Shown one piece after another: positions 23,044 through 34,132 of a stretch of 64,000 nucleotides of DNA; the stretch's first letter is position 1; every line of letters begins with the position of its first letter. Origin of the DNA: Ailurus styani (Eukaryota > Chordata > Mammalia > Carnivora > Ailuridae); assembly GCA_002007465.1 (NCBI GenBank), contig LNAC01000375.1, forward strand, positions 186,001 through 250,000. The letters are read 5' to 3'. Position numbers and translations under genes: made by a program. The notes under the pieces are model-generated. The model was given only the letters and a program-made list of their open reading frames with translations. It had not been told where the DNA came from and did not search any database.

Positions 23044-23413
23044 GTGGAGGAGGAGGGAGACCAAAGAAAAAGGCAGATCATTCTAGGTTAGTAGATTGCA
23101 CGTTTAATAAGCAAGGGAACCTACATACAAGGCTTGTCTGAGGCAGCCACAAGATGAGTAGATCTCTGTACCCACCTGCCAAATCTTAGTTTATATAGAG
23201 GACTTTAGTGGGTTCAGTCATGTATACCATATAGATGGCCTCAGCACCATATCATAACATCAAGGTTATGTTCTTGAGGCAGCTTCTGGGAATGGGAAAG
23301 GCAAACACAATGCACATTCCAAAGATAGGGGAGGGGATGAAGAACCTCCCATTGCCAGGGTGCTGCTCATGGGTCAACTGGGGGTTAAGTCCTCTCAATG
23401 ACTTCTCCCAACA
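23044..23413 (-). repeat. ERV 3' LTR (antisense)
   Basis: On the minus strand it starts TGTTGGGAGAAG and aligns along its length with 27560-27932. The shared blocks include GACCAAAGAAA, GGCAGCTTCTGGGA, GGGAAAGGCA-like and CACATTCCAAAG-like stretches (plus strand). A TATA-like TATATAA lies at about 23191-23198 (minus). The purine-rich stretch just upstream on the minus strand (AGGGGTGGAG) is a candidate polypurine tract. Confidence 0.88.
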
Positions 23414-23462
23414 CTCCACCCCTGATGACTTACACACTCTCCTCTTCCACAATGTGCCCTGA

Positions 23463-24500
23463 CTAGTCAGCAGGGGGTTTCACTGGGATGGAGGTGGCTC
23501 CTTTGGCAGCTATCTGGCTGCATTGGAGGCAGATGTCATAGCAACAAAACGGGTACATGCAAGAGAAAACACAGGTTAAAACAATGATTCCCAAAATCAG
23601 TGACAACTTTTTCCATCAAGAGCCCCGTAATCCAAACCACTGATTTATTAAGTCCCCTAGGCTGGAGTTCAGATCACTCAGGGTATTCACTTGTATTCAC
23701 ATGTAAATTAATAAAGATGATACCTTAGCAGACTCATCAGGTATAAACATACAACATTCTATCTGGGTAATGACACAGGTGACTCCTTGTAAAGCAGTAA
23801 TAATGTCCAAGGCCATCCTATTTTGGAAGACAGCTTTTTGTGTCAGATTCATTTCAGTGTTCAGAAATTAAATACTTTTGTCATTAGCATTCAAGACTTG
23901 CTGGGTAAATTCAGTAAGGAATTCTATGTGTGTTCTAATGTCCTCGAGGCCAATGGAGGGGACAATGACAGCAGCCAAAAGTTTGTACCAGTGGAAAACA
24001 GAACATGTCATCTGATCTTGAAGAGGGAGGCTGGCAGTTTTAGGAACTAGACTCAGTTGTAGACTGTATGGTATCTACATACACGTTGGCGGGGGAAACA
24101 GCACTGTCAGGCATATGGAGACAGACTGGGAGCAGGATATGCCTGACCAAAATCCTCACCTTCTCCCCTCTTTTAATGGTGTGTGTTCCTTTCCAACTGT
24201 AATGCATTTCAACAAGTCCAGCTTGCAGCAAGACAGTGGGATCCCAGTGGAGACTGATTGTTCCCCCTCAGGAGTAAGAAGTAACTCACCATCAATCCCA
24301 GATTGAAAATTCCTTTCCCAGACATGGTGGGGCTTGGTATTCTCAGCAGCATGGCACATTAATCTGGCAGAAGAGTCAAGGCAGTGGCTATTTCCCACAA
24401 CTTCTATACCTTTATAGTATTGGATGCCTTGGCAGGCATTCCTGGTCTGGCATATGGGGCAACAGGCCCTACTGGTTGGTCATTCAAATGTATTAAAACC
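23463..24500 (-). pseudogene. env: ERV env remnant (surface part and transmembrane subunit)
   Basis: Reading right to left, a diverged, interrupted surface-subunit region (about 24500-24020) includes a CPIC-type cysteine motif near its start. The transmembrane subunit follows. It has a heptad-like stretch ending in a stop, the conserved region just ahead of the disulfide loop, and a CX6CC motif at 23777-23751. A hydrophobic membrane anchor lies at about 23625-23550, then a short cytoplasmic tail ending at a stop around 23463-23465. CX6CC is typical of gamma-type Env proteins that link their two subunits covalently. The ectodomain-to-tail part keeps long readable stretches, but stops and frameshifts upstream break the gene. 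Confidence 0.82.
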
Positions 24501-24559
24501 TGGGACAACACTTAATCCACCCAACCAAGGAAGTTTTAACTGTTAGTAACTTAATCTGC

Positions 24560-25160
24560 TGCTTTAAATCTTCCATTTTTCTTTTCTACCAACCTGGCTG
24601 CTATAGGGGATATAGACCCTCCATTTAATGCCATGTTCTCTTGCCAAGTTCTGCAGGTGAACCCACGTGTCCCCCTACCACTCCACATCTTGACTCCACA
24701 GGGCCCAGTCATGATCATCCGCTCTTTGACTTCCCATTGTCTAGGCTTCTCATTGTCTTTAGAATGGTCCAACTGTCAGTGCAAAAGGTTAACAGCCAGG
24801 AGTCAGGACTGATCACAAGGTGAATGGCTCTGAGCTTAGCCTATTGGCTGCTGTGGTTTATCCCTTATTGAGAGGCTTTACCTCGAGAAGCTCTGTGTAC
24901 ATTTTTAGGAGCTGTTGCTCCATTGGAGTATTTTGGGTTTCTGCCCCCTTCCTGAGCTGGTACCAGAATCCCAGGGGCATTCTCCCCTTCTCTTGTCTCT
25001 GCCACAGAGCCCAACCCATACTTTCTGGAAATACAGTCATATCTATCTCAAATGGTCACCCTGCTTAGGAGATGCCCAGAGCTTTAATTTGTTTTGGTAG
25101 TATTTTTGTCTTCACAAAGGCAGCTTGCTGTTCTGATCCTTAGTCCCACAAGTGCCCTTT
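24560..25160 (-). pseudogene. pol: ERV RNase H and integrase scrap (pol 3' part)
   Basis: The minus-strand frame at 25040-24858 has the GFWYQL...GAETQNTPMEQQLL pattern seen at the start of the class I ERV RNase H domain. A TDSW-like motif follows at about 24790. By about 24640 the reading switches to an integrase-like HGIKW...IPY segment. The normal distance between these landmarks is far larger, so the integrase zinc-binding region and most of its catalytic core appear deleted. Confidence 0.7.
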
Positions 25161-25299
25161 CTTTGCCAGGGGACGCAGGCATTGTACCAGGTGAGGAATA
25201 AAAGTCCTCCAAATCCCAAAATCGCTACAAAAGCTTGCATGTCTTTCACATTCTTAGGACGTTGGTAAGCTCACACCATATTAATCATAGCTTTTGGGA

Positions 25300-25900
25300 T
25301 GCCACGAGTCTTACCTGAACAAATGACTTCCAAAACCTTGTGGTGGTGCCTGGGCCTTGAATTTTCTGTGGGCCCATCCTCTTTCTTGCAGATGTTCCAG
25401 CAAAGCCTTCAGAGTGTCCTGCCACAGGGGTGAGTCTTCACATGTTAACATTGTATCATCAATGAAATGGCCTGTTTTACTGATGTAGGGAAGGGGAACA
25501 GGGACAAGTCTCGGGCTACAACCCCATGATATATGGAGGGGCTGTGCAGGTAGTACCTTGGGAAGCACATGCAAGGCCCTCCCGTGTGAAAGCAAATTGA
25601 TCATGTGACTCAGTGGCCAGGGGTATTCTGAAAAAGGTTAAATCCAGCACAGCATGGTCCACTCCTAGGACCACGGCTAAGGTATCTAGTGGCAGTGTTG
25701 GGCACAGCCTCAGAAACAGGGACACTACCTTGCTTAGTTCTCCATTGTTCCCCATCATCTGCCATGAGCCATCTGGCTTTTTTACTGGCCCTGTGAGGCT
25801 GTTGAAGTCCTGTGAGCAGGCTGTGGAATACTCACTTGGTACAATTCTTGGATAGTTTCTCCTATCTCCTTATTCTCCCTGAGAAATGCATGCGGTTTGA
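25300..25900 (-). pseudogene. pol: ERV reverse transcriptase remnant (pol)
   Basis: Two overlapping minus-strand frames carry RT landmarks. LDLTFFRIPL followed by QFAFT (frame 25758-25516) corresponds to motif A. FIDDTML at 25466-25446 is the polymerase active-site YXDD motif with Phe in place of Tyr. LLEHLQERGW follows it. The landmarks sit in different frames, so frameshifts separate them, and the enzyme cannot be made. Confidence 0.85.
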
Positions 25901-26044
25901 CAGTTACTTCTCTAAGGGGCGGCAGGCTTATGGGTTCCCAGTTGGTGTTTCCCCTCAGCATGGTTTGATTACTCTAGCCCAGAGGTGGAATTTACCAACA
26001 GAGTTTAACCTTGTACAATATCAATGCCCAAACTCTTCCCTAGA

Positions 26045-26330
26045 ATTGGAGACATGAAAACTTTATATTCTTCAGGTAGAATCTCCAGTGTGTAGTCTCA
26101 GAAGGACCTTTCAGACCAAAAACTGGTTGTCCTCTATAACCATTAATGGTGTCAAAGCAGCCAGAAAACTTCTGACGCTTACCACGTATTAGAGTATATT
26201 AGGCTCCAGTATCCACCAGAGTCACCACCTTTTGTTTATTTCTAGAGGATCAGTGACTTGTGAGCTCCACCAGAGGCTTCTGATCGTCTCCAGTGGCCCT
26301 TGCCTGGAGGTGATCTTCAACTGCACCCAC
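26045..26330 (-). pseudogene. pro: ERV protease remnant
   Basis: On the minus strand LVDTGA, the retroviral aspartic protease active site, ends at 26202. The next codon (26201-26199) is a stop where a sense codon is expected, then YTLI continues in frame. About 40 further readable codons run to the stop near 26045. A single substitution could explain the stop, though other lesions lie in pol. Confidence 0.82.
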
Positions 26331-27559
26331 CTCAAATAAGAGTGTATTCCTGCTGGAGCAGGTGGGGCATCAGGGCGGGTAGGGGCAGATGGGGCATTTC
26401 TGAACCGTTCAGATTTTGAGGCAACAGACTGACCAACACAGTGTTATGTTTTTGATCTGTCTTTCAGATGGGGTTCCTGCAGCCATGAGGTCAAACCACA
26501 TTTGCTGTCAGGTAATTTTTGCTGGCCCCTTCATAGCCAGTTGGGATAGCCTTTTGGCTTTCTGGGAAACTACTCTGTCTCAGGTTGTTTTCATCGCCTA
26601 GATGCATTCTCAGGACTTTTCAGTTTCCCCCAAATCAATAATGGATTGCTCAGCATCATGAATATCTTCTCCCACAACTCAGTTTAGAATGGATTTCAGT
26701 GTCCTCTACCAGATTATGGGGGTGGATTGGAGAATTTTAGCTTTTGTTCCTGCAGTGAATGTGGTCTGACAGGGCCTTCAAAGACAGGGCCTTGTATCAT
26801 TCTCAGTTCCCTAAGAATTTGCTGCACCTCCTCTATAGGTTTCCAGGGTTCCTCATGCCCAGGGAGGTCACTGTCATTGGGCCAAGCCTCCCTGCAAGAT
26901 AGAATAATCCAATCTATGAGGGAGTGAGTACTTCAAAAGTCCCCTTTCTACCATGCAGGCATTGCTGGAGGGCAGAGTGTGTGGTAATATTGCTCATTTT
27001 CTCTGCTTCCTGCCTGGTCTGAGAAATGTGTGTCCTCCCATATCCCATAGCTGCACTAACCATGCCTGGATACTTTCCCTGGCTTTTGGCTGGAACCTGA
27101 CAGCTATATCAATAAGCTCAGTGGGTGTATATTCTCTCACGATGACCATGTCCTAGACTGGGGACTGCCCCTTGGCTGGGGTTGCTCTTTTTGTTTTCCT
27201 TTTTATTGGTGATTGCCTGGTGCCAAGCTTTTGTCTGTTTCATTGTCAATTACCTCAACACCTCCTTTCCACTCTCATCAATTTCCTAGGATTTTCTTTG
27301 CTGCAGTATGCCATGTTCAGTTCCTCAAGCAAGCCCATTAAAGCTCCCAGTGTTTTCAGGATATCCGGATATCCATGTACTCCCAAGGTAGTCCATCATC
27401 ACCTGACACAGGGGCCACTCCTCCTCCTGTAGCGGTCACCAGCCAAACCAGGATTTCTCTCTGGGATGCCTCTTTGTCAAGTCCCATTTTTCGGTCTCTG
27501 GCTGGCTAGCCAGTCGTTGCTCCACATTTGCTCCACATCCTCTTTGGGAGCTTTCTGGG
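26331..27559 (-). pseudogene. gag: ERV leader and gag-like remnant
   Basis: Between the 5' LTR and the protease the minus strand holds interrupted frames. A Pro/Ala-rich segment lies at about 26330-26410 and an EEPWKPIEEVQ-type segment at about 26800-26880. I could not identify a major homology region or a zinc knuckle, so the gag label rests mainly on position. Confidence 0.5.
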
Positions 27560-27932
27560 TGAAGGAGAACAGGAAAAGACCAAAGAAAGAGGCAGGCCTT
27601 GCCAGTTTGGTAGATGGCAGGTTTTGTAAGCACCCGAACTTTCATATCAGGCTTGTCTTCAGTGATTGCAAGGCAACTAGATTTCCATACCTGCCTGCTA
27701 AGTTTTGAAAGTTCAAATAGAGGCCTTCACTGGGCTCAATCTTGTATAACATTCAGACTGTCTCGACACCACATCACTATCTCAAGACCGTGTCCTTGGG
27801 GCAGCTTCTGGGAGCAGGAAAGGCAGGCAGAATAGACATTCCAAGGGCAAGGGAGGGGTGAGGAGCCTCTGATAGTGGGGTTCAGCTCACGGGTCACCAG
27901 GCTTCGTGTCCTCTTGATGTCCTTCCCCAGCA
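27560..27932 (-). repeat. ERV 5' LTR (antisense)
   Basis: On the minus strand it begins TGCTGGGGAAGG and aligns with the other LTR at 23044-23413, with many substitutions and a few short indels. The length is 373 bp against 370 bp. The boundaries are set by alignment and the terminal TG, with uncertainty of a few bases at the inner end. Confidence 0.87.
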
Positions 27933-28326
27933 CCAGTGCAATTTTAATGTGCTTAAATGATGAATATAGAAGGACAATGCCTGAAAATGTCTAAAGTTTC
28001 AAGAAAGGTGGGATTTTTGCTTTTAATCTGCTGGAATCTAGTTTTCTTATTCCAGAGTCCCTGGTGAAACTGCTAATGCCAAGAACCCCGGCTTTGCTAC
28101 ATTTGTTCGCCTCTCCTTTGGCCTCTCTAATAATTTCCAGCAGGCTAGAAGGACTTGCAGGGCATTTGTTAGAGAAAGATATTTATCTGCTACTTTGGAG
28201 GAACAGACAGAAAATTTACACATAATTATGTTAGAATGATTTGAAACCATGTAAATTTTACAGAAGGGAAATGGTTATTTCTTGAGTCAGTAGGTTATTT
28301 GGAGGAACACTGCATTCTGCAAGATC

Positions 28327-28730
28327 ATGTCAACAGTTCAAAAATAACAGAAGTAAAACCAATTAATCAATTGGTTGATTAGTAAAAGTTTATTGTGCAC
28401 ACACCAAATACACAGTTTGTAAACCAGGAGCACTCAAACCAAAACATGGGATGAAGTTCAGGGAAATATTGTCATAGCAGCTTATATAGTGAAAAAGCAG
28501 AGACTGTGTATTCTTCACAGTGATTGGTTATAATATTAGAATTTTCTTAAATAACAGGGAATTGGTCAGTAGTTATCTCATATCAACCTTGGGAAACAGT
28601 TTAAGTTCTGCTAAATGATTTCCAGAGGCATAAGCAAGAAATGACCCAAATCGGTCTTGCAAAATAAGCTAAATTAACTTTGTTTATATGCTAAACTGGT
28701 TTTGCCTTTTCAGAAAAAATTTAAGGCTCA
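28327..28730 (-). mobile_element. Probable solo LTR, antisense
   Basis: On the minus strand it starts TGAGCC and ends TTGACA (TG...CA), about 404 bp. It contains a TATA-like CACTATATAAGC and, about 90 bp later, AATAAACTTTTACT as a poly(A) signal, the order expected for an LTR. Phrases such as TGATATGAGATAACTACTGA and CAATCACTGTGAAGAATACA are familiar from a mammalian LTR family I cannot name. No target-site duplication was seen. Confidence 0.68.
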
Positions 28731-28738
28731 TTTCTATC

Positions 28739-28912
28739 TTTTTTAAAGATTTTATTTATTTGAGAGAGAGAGTGCATAAGCAGGGGAGGAGCAGAGGGAG
28801 GGGGAGAAGCAGGCTCCCCACTGAGCAGGGAGCCCCATGTGAAGAGGAGCATGAACCCAGCATGATCTGATTTAAAGGCAGACTCTTAACTGGCTGAGCC
28901 TCCCAGGCGCCC
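28739..28912 (-). mobile_element. CAN SINE (SINEC), antisense
   Basis: TTTTTTAAAGATTTTATTTATTTG is followed by a GA-rich block and the head complement CTCCCAGGCGCC. It is slightly shortened in the middle and diverged (GATCTGATTTAAAGGCAGACTC). Confidence 0.9.
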
Positions 28913-28919
28913 AGTCTCC

Positions 28920-29965
28920 ATTTGTTTTTTTGTTTGTTTGTTTGTTTGTTTTGCTTTGTTTTAGTATTTATTTATTTATTATTTTTTTAAAAATTTTTTA
29001 ATTATTTGCCCCAGGGGTGCACGTCTGTGAATCATCAGGCTTACACATTTCACAGCACTCACCATACCACAAACCTTCCCCAATGTTCATAACCCATTCA
29101 CCCTATCCCTACCCTCCCACCTCCCAGTAACCCTTAGTTTGTTTTGTGAGATTAGGAGTCTCTTATGGCTCGGTTCCTTCCCCATCCCATCTTGTTTCAT
29201 TATTTCCCCCCCTACTTCCCACAATCCCCCATTCTGCCCCTCAAGTTCCTCATATCAGAGAGAGCATATGATAATTGTCTTTCTCTGATTGACTTATTTC
29301 GCTCAGCATAATACCCTCTAGTTCCAACCACGTCGTTGCAAATGGCGAGATTTTGTTTCTTTTGATAGCTGCTTAGTATTCCATTGTATATATATATATA
29401 CCACATCTTCTTTATCCATTCATCTGTTGTTGGACAGCTAGGTTCTTTCCATAGTTTGGCTATTGTGGACATTGCTGCTATAGACATTCGAGTGCATGTG
29501 CCCCTGAGGATCACTACCTTTGTATCTTTAGGGTAAATACCCAGTAGTATGATTGCTGGGTCATAGGGTAGCTCTATTTTCAACTTTTTGAGGAACCTCC
29601 ATACTGTTTTCCAGAGTGGCTGCACCAGTTTGCATTCCCACTAACAGTGTAGGAGGGTTCCCCTTTCTCCGCATTCTCGCCAACATCTGTCGTTTCCTGA
29701 CTTGTTGATTTTAGCCATTCTGACTGGTGTGAGGTGGTATCTCACTGTGGTTTTGATTTGTATTTCCCTGATGCCCAGTGATGTTGAGCACTTTCTCATG
29801 TGTCTGTTGGACATTTGGATGTCTTTTTTGGAGAAATGTCTGTTCATGTCTTCTGCCCATTTCTTGACTGGCTTATTTGTTTTATGGATGTTGAGTTTGA
29901 GAAGCTCTTTATAGATTTTGGATACAAGCCCTTTATCTGATATGTCATTTGGTTTTGATTGTAAC
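28920..29965 (-). mobile_element. Young carnivore L1, 5'-truncated, antisense
   Basis: The T/TTTG-rich left end is the poly(A) complement. The 3'UTR complement (GGGGTGCACGTCTGTGAATC, then ACATTTCACAGCACTCACC) follows, then the ORF2 C-terminal region. Minus-strand frames 29967-29641 and 29625-29212 hold the last part of ORF2, with [42 protein letters not shown] and TIAKLWKEP. The frame breaks between the two segments. Low divergence from the L1 consensus suggests recent insertion. The endonuclease and reverse transcriptase domains are absent by truncation, so the copy is inactive. Confidence 0.93.
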
Positions 29966-29984
29966 AATAATTCTGTCTTAAAAT

Positions 29985-30630
29985 TGTTTACATTCCCTTA
30001 CTCATTAATTTTACTTCTATGATCCTATCCCAATGAAATAAAAATTCAGTGAAACTATACCCAAAAGATATTACTCAGAATAGTCATTATATTGAAGCAT
30101 TAGAAAACATTCTGCATTTCCTTCCATAAAGATTATTTAAGTAAGACAGATCACTAGAAAAAATTTTAAACTTATGTTTACAAAACAGAGCTGGAGGGAG
30201 AGGTTGGTAAAAGGGTATAGCCTTTCAGCTCTAAGATGAATAAAAATCAGAGGATAAAATGTAAAAATTGGTGATAACACTGTATTATATAATTGGAATT
30301 TGCTAAGAGGTATATTCTTTCTCTTTCTTTCTTTCCTTCCTTCCTCCCTCCCTTCCTTCCTTCTTTCTTTTAGTTTTGCTTCATGTGTTTTGAAACTGTC
30401 TTATTAAATGCATCCATGTTTAAGATTGCTATGTAGTGTTGACAAATAAGACACTTCACTTTTACTGAATGACCTTTTTTATGCTTCTTAGTAGCCTTTC
30501 CACTGAAATGTATTTTGTTAATATTAATAGAGCTACTCCAACTTACTTCTGATATGGTTTATCTACTTTTTATTCTACTTTTCATTTATCTATGTCTTTA
30601 TATGTAAATTTAATTCTTTTTACTTATCTA
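29985..30630. repeat. Unique DNA with a (CTTT/CCTT)n microsatellite
   Basis: A pyrimidine tract of TTTC, TTCC and TCCC units runs at about 30318-30371. The rest is AT-rich without a recognised element or gene. Confidence 0.7.
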
Positions 30631-30631
30631 T

Positions 30632-30758
30632 CTTTTTTAAGGAGGCCCTATGCTCAGCGTGGATCCTAGTGTGGGGCTTGAACTCATTACCCTGAGATCA
30701 AGGCCTGAGCTGAGATCAAGAGTCAGATGCTTAACTGACTGAGCCACCCAGGCACCCC
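30632..30758 (-). mobile_element. CAN SINE fragment, antisense
   Basis: TTTTTTAAGGAGGCCCTATGCTCAGCGTGG on the left and the head complement CCACCCAGGCACCCC on the right. The GA-rich stretch is missing, as in the copy near 1840-1981, so both may belong to the same shorter, older subfamily. Confidence 0.85.
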
Positions 30759-30884
30759 TAAACTGAATTTCTTAAAAGTAGAATATAATTGCACCTTACT
30801 TTTAATCCAATCTGACAACTTATGCCTTTAGTTACATACTTGGAGAATTAATCATTGCTATGATTATTTGTATTTTCGTGTAAA

Positions 30885-30995
30885 TCTAGAGTAGGCCTGC
30901 TTTATTTGGGGAACATATTCCAAGACTCTCAGTGGATGCCAAAAACCGCTTAGTTTAGTACAGAACCCTATATACATGTCTCCACTAAGCATATG
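30885..30995 (+). mobile_element. Tigger-like DNA transposon fragment
   Basis: GGGAACATATTCCAAGACTCTCAGTGGATGCCAAAAACCGC and AGTACAGAACCCTATATAC resemble the conserved end of Tigger/MER44-type elements (CCAAGACCCCCAGTGGATGCC...CCGCGGATAGTACCGAACCC). The transposase part is absent. Confidence 0.6.
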
Positions 30996-31079
30996 CAGTC
31001 TCTTCATTAGCTTCTTGAACATATGGAATACAGTTAGAGTAATGATTAAAATCTTTATATACTAACTTCATCATCTATG

Positions 31080-31930
31080 TAATTTCTGGGTTGGTGTGGA
31101 TTGATCTATTTTTCTCCTAATTATGGAATTTATTTTCCTGCTTCTTTTCATTCTTGGTAATTTTTGATTGGATGTCAGATATTTTGAATATGAAATTGTT
31201 AAGAGTTATAAATTTTTGTATACCTATAAATGTTCTTTAGCTTTGTTTTAGACAAGGCTAAATTAGTTGGAAAGTTTTCATCCTTTTGTGTCTTGCTTTA
31301 AAGTTTTGTTAGACAGGATTAGAGTAGCATCTGGCTGGAGCAAATTTTGCACACTTTTGTGGCAAGACCTGAATTTTCTACTGGATGCCCACAAATTACA
31401 AGGTTTTCCAACTAGATTGTAGGAACAGGCACTATGGTTGGACCTGCGTAAGCATTAAGGTTGCTCTCACTAAGCCTTTCAGGAGTTTTCTTCGGTGACC
31501 TTGAATGGTATCCTCAATTCATGCATTAGTCAGTGCTCAGCTAGATACCAGAGAGGGTCCCCCATAGATCTCTGGAACTTTTTCCCTGGCAGCTCTCTGT
31601 TTTCTGGTACTTATTCCCATGAACTTGCCACCTTGGTCTTCCTGGGATCCCAGCTTCATCTTCTTAACTCAGAGGCACCACCAAGCTCTGCCTGGATTTT
31701 CCCTACCTGCACACAGTCTGGAAACTGTCCCAAGGCAATTAAGAATTGGGGTATTTGTTGTTCTCATCTTTTTATTTCTCATTTCTCAGGAGTCTTCTGA
31801 TGCTCAGTGTCTTGTGTCCCAAAACCATTGTTTCATATATTTTGTCTTTGTGTGTGTTATTTAAAGCTTGTTTCAGACAGGAGCACAACTTCAGTCCTTA
31901 TGATTCCATCCTGGCTGGAGGCAGAAGTCT
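31080..31930 (+). mobile_element. Old interspersed repeat, L1-derived type, family uncertain
   Basis: The phrases TTGGATGTCAGATATTTTGAAT, CAAGACCTGAATTTTCTACTGGATGCCC, ATCTCTGGAACTTTTTCCCTGG, AAAACCATTGTTTCATATATTTTGTC and TCCATCCTGGCTGGAGGCAGAAGTC occur in the order of a familiar old mammalian repeat, probably L1M/HAL1-related. The open frames of 81-109 codons within are incidental. Confidence 0.5.
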
Positions 31931-31999
31931 CACAGTGTGGTTTTCGTCAATCAAAATACAGAGAAAAACCAAAAACAAAAGGCTGTTTATATTGTTAGG

Positions 32000-33079
32000 A
32001 GGCTTAAAAATAGGAATCTTGCATTATTTAAATAAATTCTGTCAATCTAGCTTGCACTCTTATATTTATCTATGAATTATTTCAGAAAAGCACTTATCTT
32101 TAAAGCCGTTATAGTAATGTTTATCATAAAGCTTTGATTATAGCCCTACAATGTCTTACAATTTAACCTTCAGCCATTCTTTCTTTCCACTCTTACGTTA
32201 ATTCCTGAACTTCAATTTTTGTGTGAATTGGGTTCCAATACATCTTTCCAACATAAACCATGATGTTCTATGTACATTTATTTTTTTCTCTCTTCCAGTA
32301 GATGATCTCTTATTTACTCTCATATTTCACCAGGTCTTTAGTCTACCATTTCCTCATCCTTCTTGTTTATTAAGACTTATTTTTGTTCAGTCTTTCCACT
32401 AACTCAACAGAGGCACTAAAAAAAATATCAATATTTCTTATCTGGAAATGTTGACCAATTACCTATTTTCAGAACAAAAGCTAAATAGTTTTGAGAAAGA
32501 GAACACCTGCCTAGTTAGCTGAATCAGTCTGATAAACCCCAGCAAGTCACAAGGCAGAAGAGATCGATGTTATTTGCCTTCACTTTCTTGTTGACGATAA
32601 TATAAGTGAGTGAAGGTTGATTATTTCTGAAATAACCAATTTATAGATAGGGTTGATTAAATATTGTAGGAATTTGGAGAGTATTTTGCTTAGCTGATGT
32701 TGGGTTAGATTTTTCAAATTTCCCTTTAAGGAAGAAGGCCCTCTGAAAACAAAAACAAAACAAAACAAAAAAAACAAAGACCGGAAATTAATTAGGGCTT
32801 ATTACCCAGAACTAGCATAAAATGAATTAAATAAAAACATATATATTGAATATTGTTAGCAACCAGGAAATTCAGATATATCATTACTTCAAAGGAGCAA
32901 GGGTACAACTAGAGATGAGATTGAAAATTAAGTTTAAAATCAATCAAAAAAAAAGATGGTTATATATACAAAAACAAAAAAATGCGAATGAGGTCAGAGA
33001 CTCCTGATAATATTTATGTGTATGTGTCAAACACCTGTGACTCATTTGATCAGGTGTTGAACTTTGTAGCACTTGAGTG
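32000..33079. other. Unique AT-rich DNA, no gene seen
   Basis: Only simple A-rich and (AAAAC)n patches (about 32749-32777) stand out. The stretch from about 32940 to 33080 may be poorly preserved L1. Confidence 0.5.
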
Positions 33080-34132
33080 AAAAGCAAAAATCTTTATAGA
33101 AAATATTATAAAATCTACAAAAACCCTAGAACTACTAAGTGAGGTTAGCAATATATTATAAGATATAAGATTAATATAGAAAAATTAATTATATATCTAT
33201 ATATTATCAATGAACAATCAGAAGTTGATATTTAAAAACCAGTGCCATTTTTAATAACATCCAAAAAATGAACAACTTAAGGATAAATCTGACAAAAGAT
33301 GTGTAAAATCTGTACAATGAAAACTATAATACACAATATAGATAAATTAGAGAAAGCCTAAATTAACAGAAAGAATAACTCAACTACTGTTGAGATGCCA
33401 ATTATTTCCAAGTTAATCCATATATTCAGTGTAATATCAATCAAAATCCCAGCAAGCCTTTCTTATAGAAATTGGGAAACTGATTCAAAAGGACGTCTGG
33501 AAAAACAAAGACTAGCCAAAGTTACTTTGACTTTTAAAAAGAACAAAATTGGGATATTAACATGACTTTATTTTGAGAATTATCATAAAGCTATCATAAT
33601 CAAAACAGTGTGGTATTGGCATTAAGATAGACAAATAAGTCAATGGATCAGAGTAGAGTCCAGAAATAGACTCACACACATATATAGACAACTGATTTTT
33701 TAAAAAATGGTGAATACAAGGGCCTATGTTTCACCAAACAATAAAATGGAAAGGACCAAACAACACCACCCCCAAAAAACAAAACAAAACAAAAATAATG
33801 AATAGGAAAATCTGTGGAGAAATGACAATCTTTCCAAAATATGGTACTGGAACAACTGGATATTCATATGCAAAAGATAAACTTTAATCTGTATCACACT
33901 ATCACACCATATGCAAATATATCAAAATGGATCATAGTCTTAAATGTAAAAAAAAAACCAAAAAACAAAAAGCTATCAAACTTCTAGAAGTAAACATAAG
34001 AGAAAATCTGTGGGACCTTGGGTTAGACAAAGATTTCTCAGATATGATACCAAAACATAATCTATAAAGGGAAAAAAAATAAATCAGACTTTAACAAAGT
34101 AAAAAATGTCAGCTCTTTAGAAGACATTATTA

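Larger units (their letters stand above)
23044..27932 (-). mobile_element. Degenerate class I endogenous retrovirus, antisense
   Basis: Two related LTRs (27560-27932 as the 5' LTR and 23044-23413 as the 3' LTR) enclose 4.1 kb with retroviral remnants in the correct minus-strand order: gag-like, protease, reverse transcriptase, RNase H, an integrase scrap, then env. It is shorter than a complete gammaretrovirus-like provirus (about 8-9 kb), so large parts are deleted. The CX6CC motif in the env transmembrane subunit and the pol similarity place it with class I (ERV1, gamma-like) elements. The two LTRs differ at many positions, so it is old. All genes carry stops or frameshifts and nothing suggests it can be expressed as a virus. 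I found no clear primer-binding site or target-site duplication. Confidence 0.9.

Noticed and set aside
23751..23777. A captured, functional envelope gene
   Set aside because: Stops and frameshifts upstream break the env frame; only the transmembrane part is readable.
25613..26057. Plus-strand ORFs of 80-81 codons within the ERV
   Set aside because: Opposite strand to the provirus genes; open by chance.
29384..29400. TA repeat as a separate microsatellite
   Set aside because: It is part of the L1 sequence at that position, only slightly expanded.
29212..29967. Minus-strand ORFs of 137 and 108 codons as genes
   Set aside because: They are fragments of L1 ORF2 C-terminus in a 5'-truncated element.
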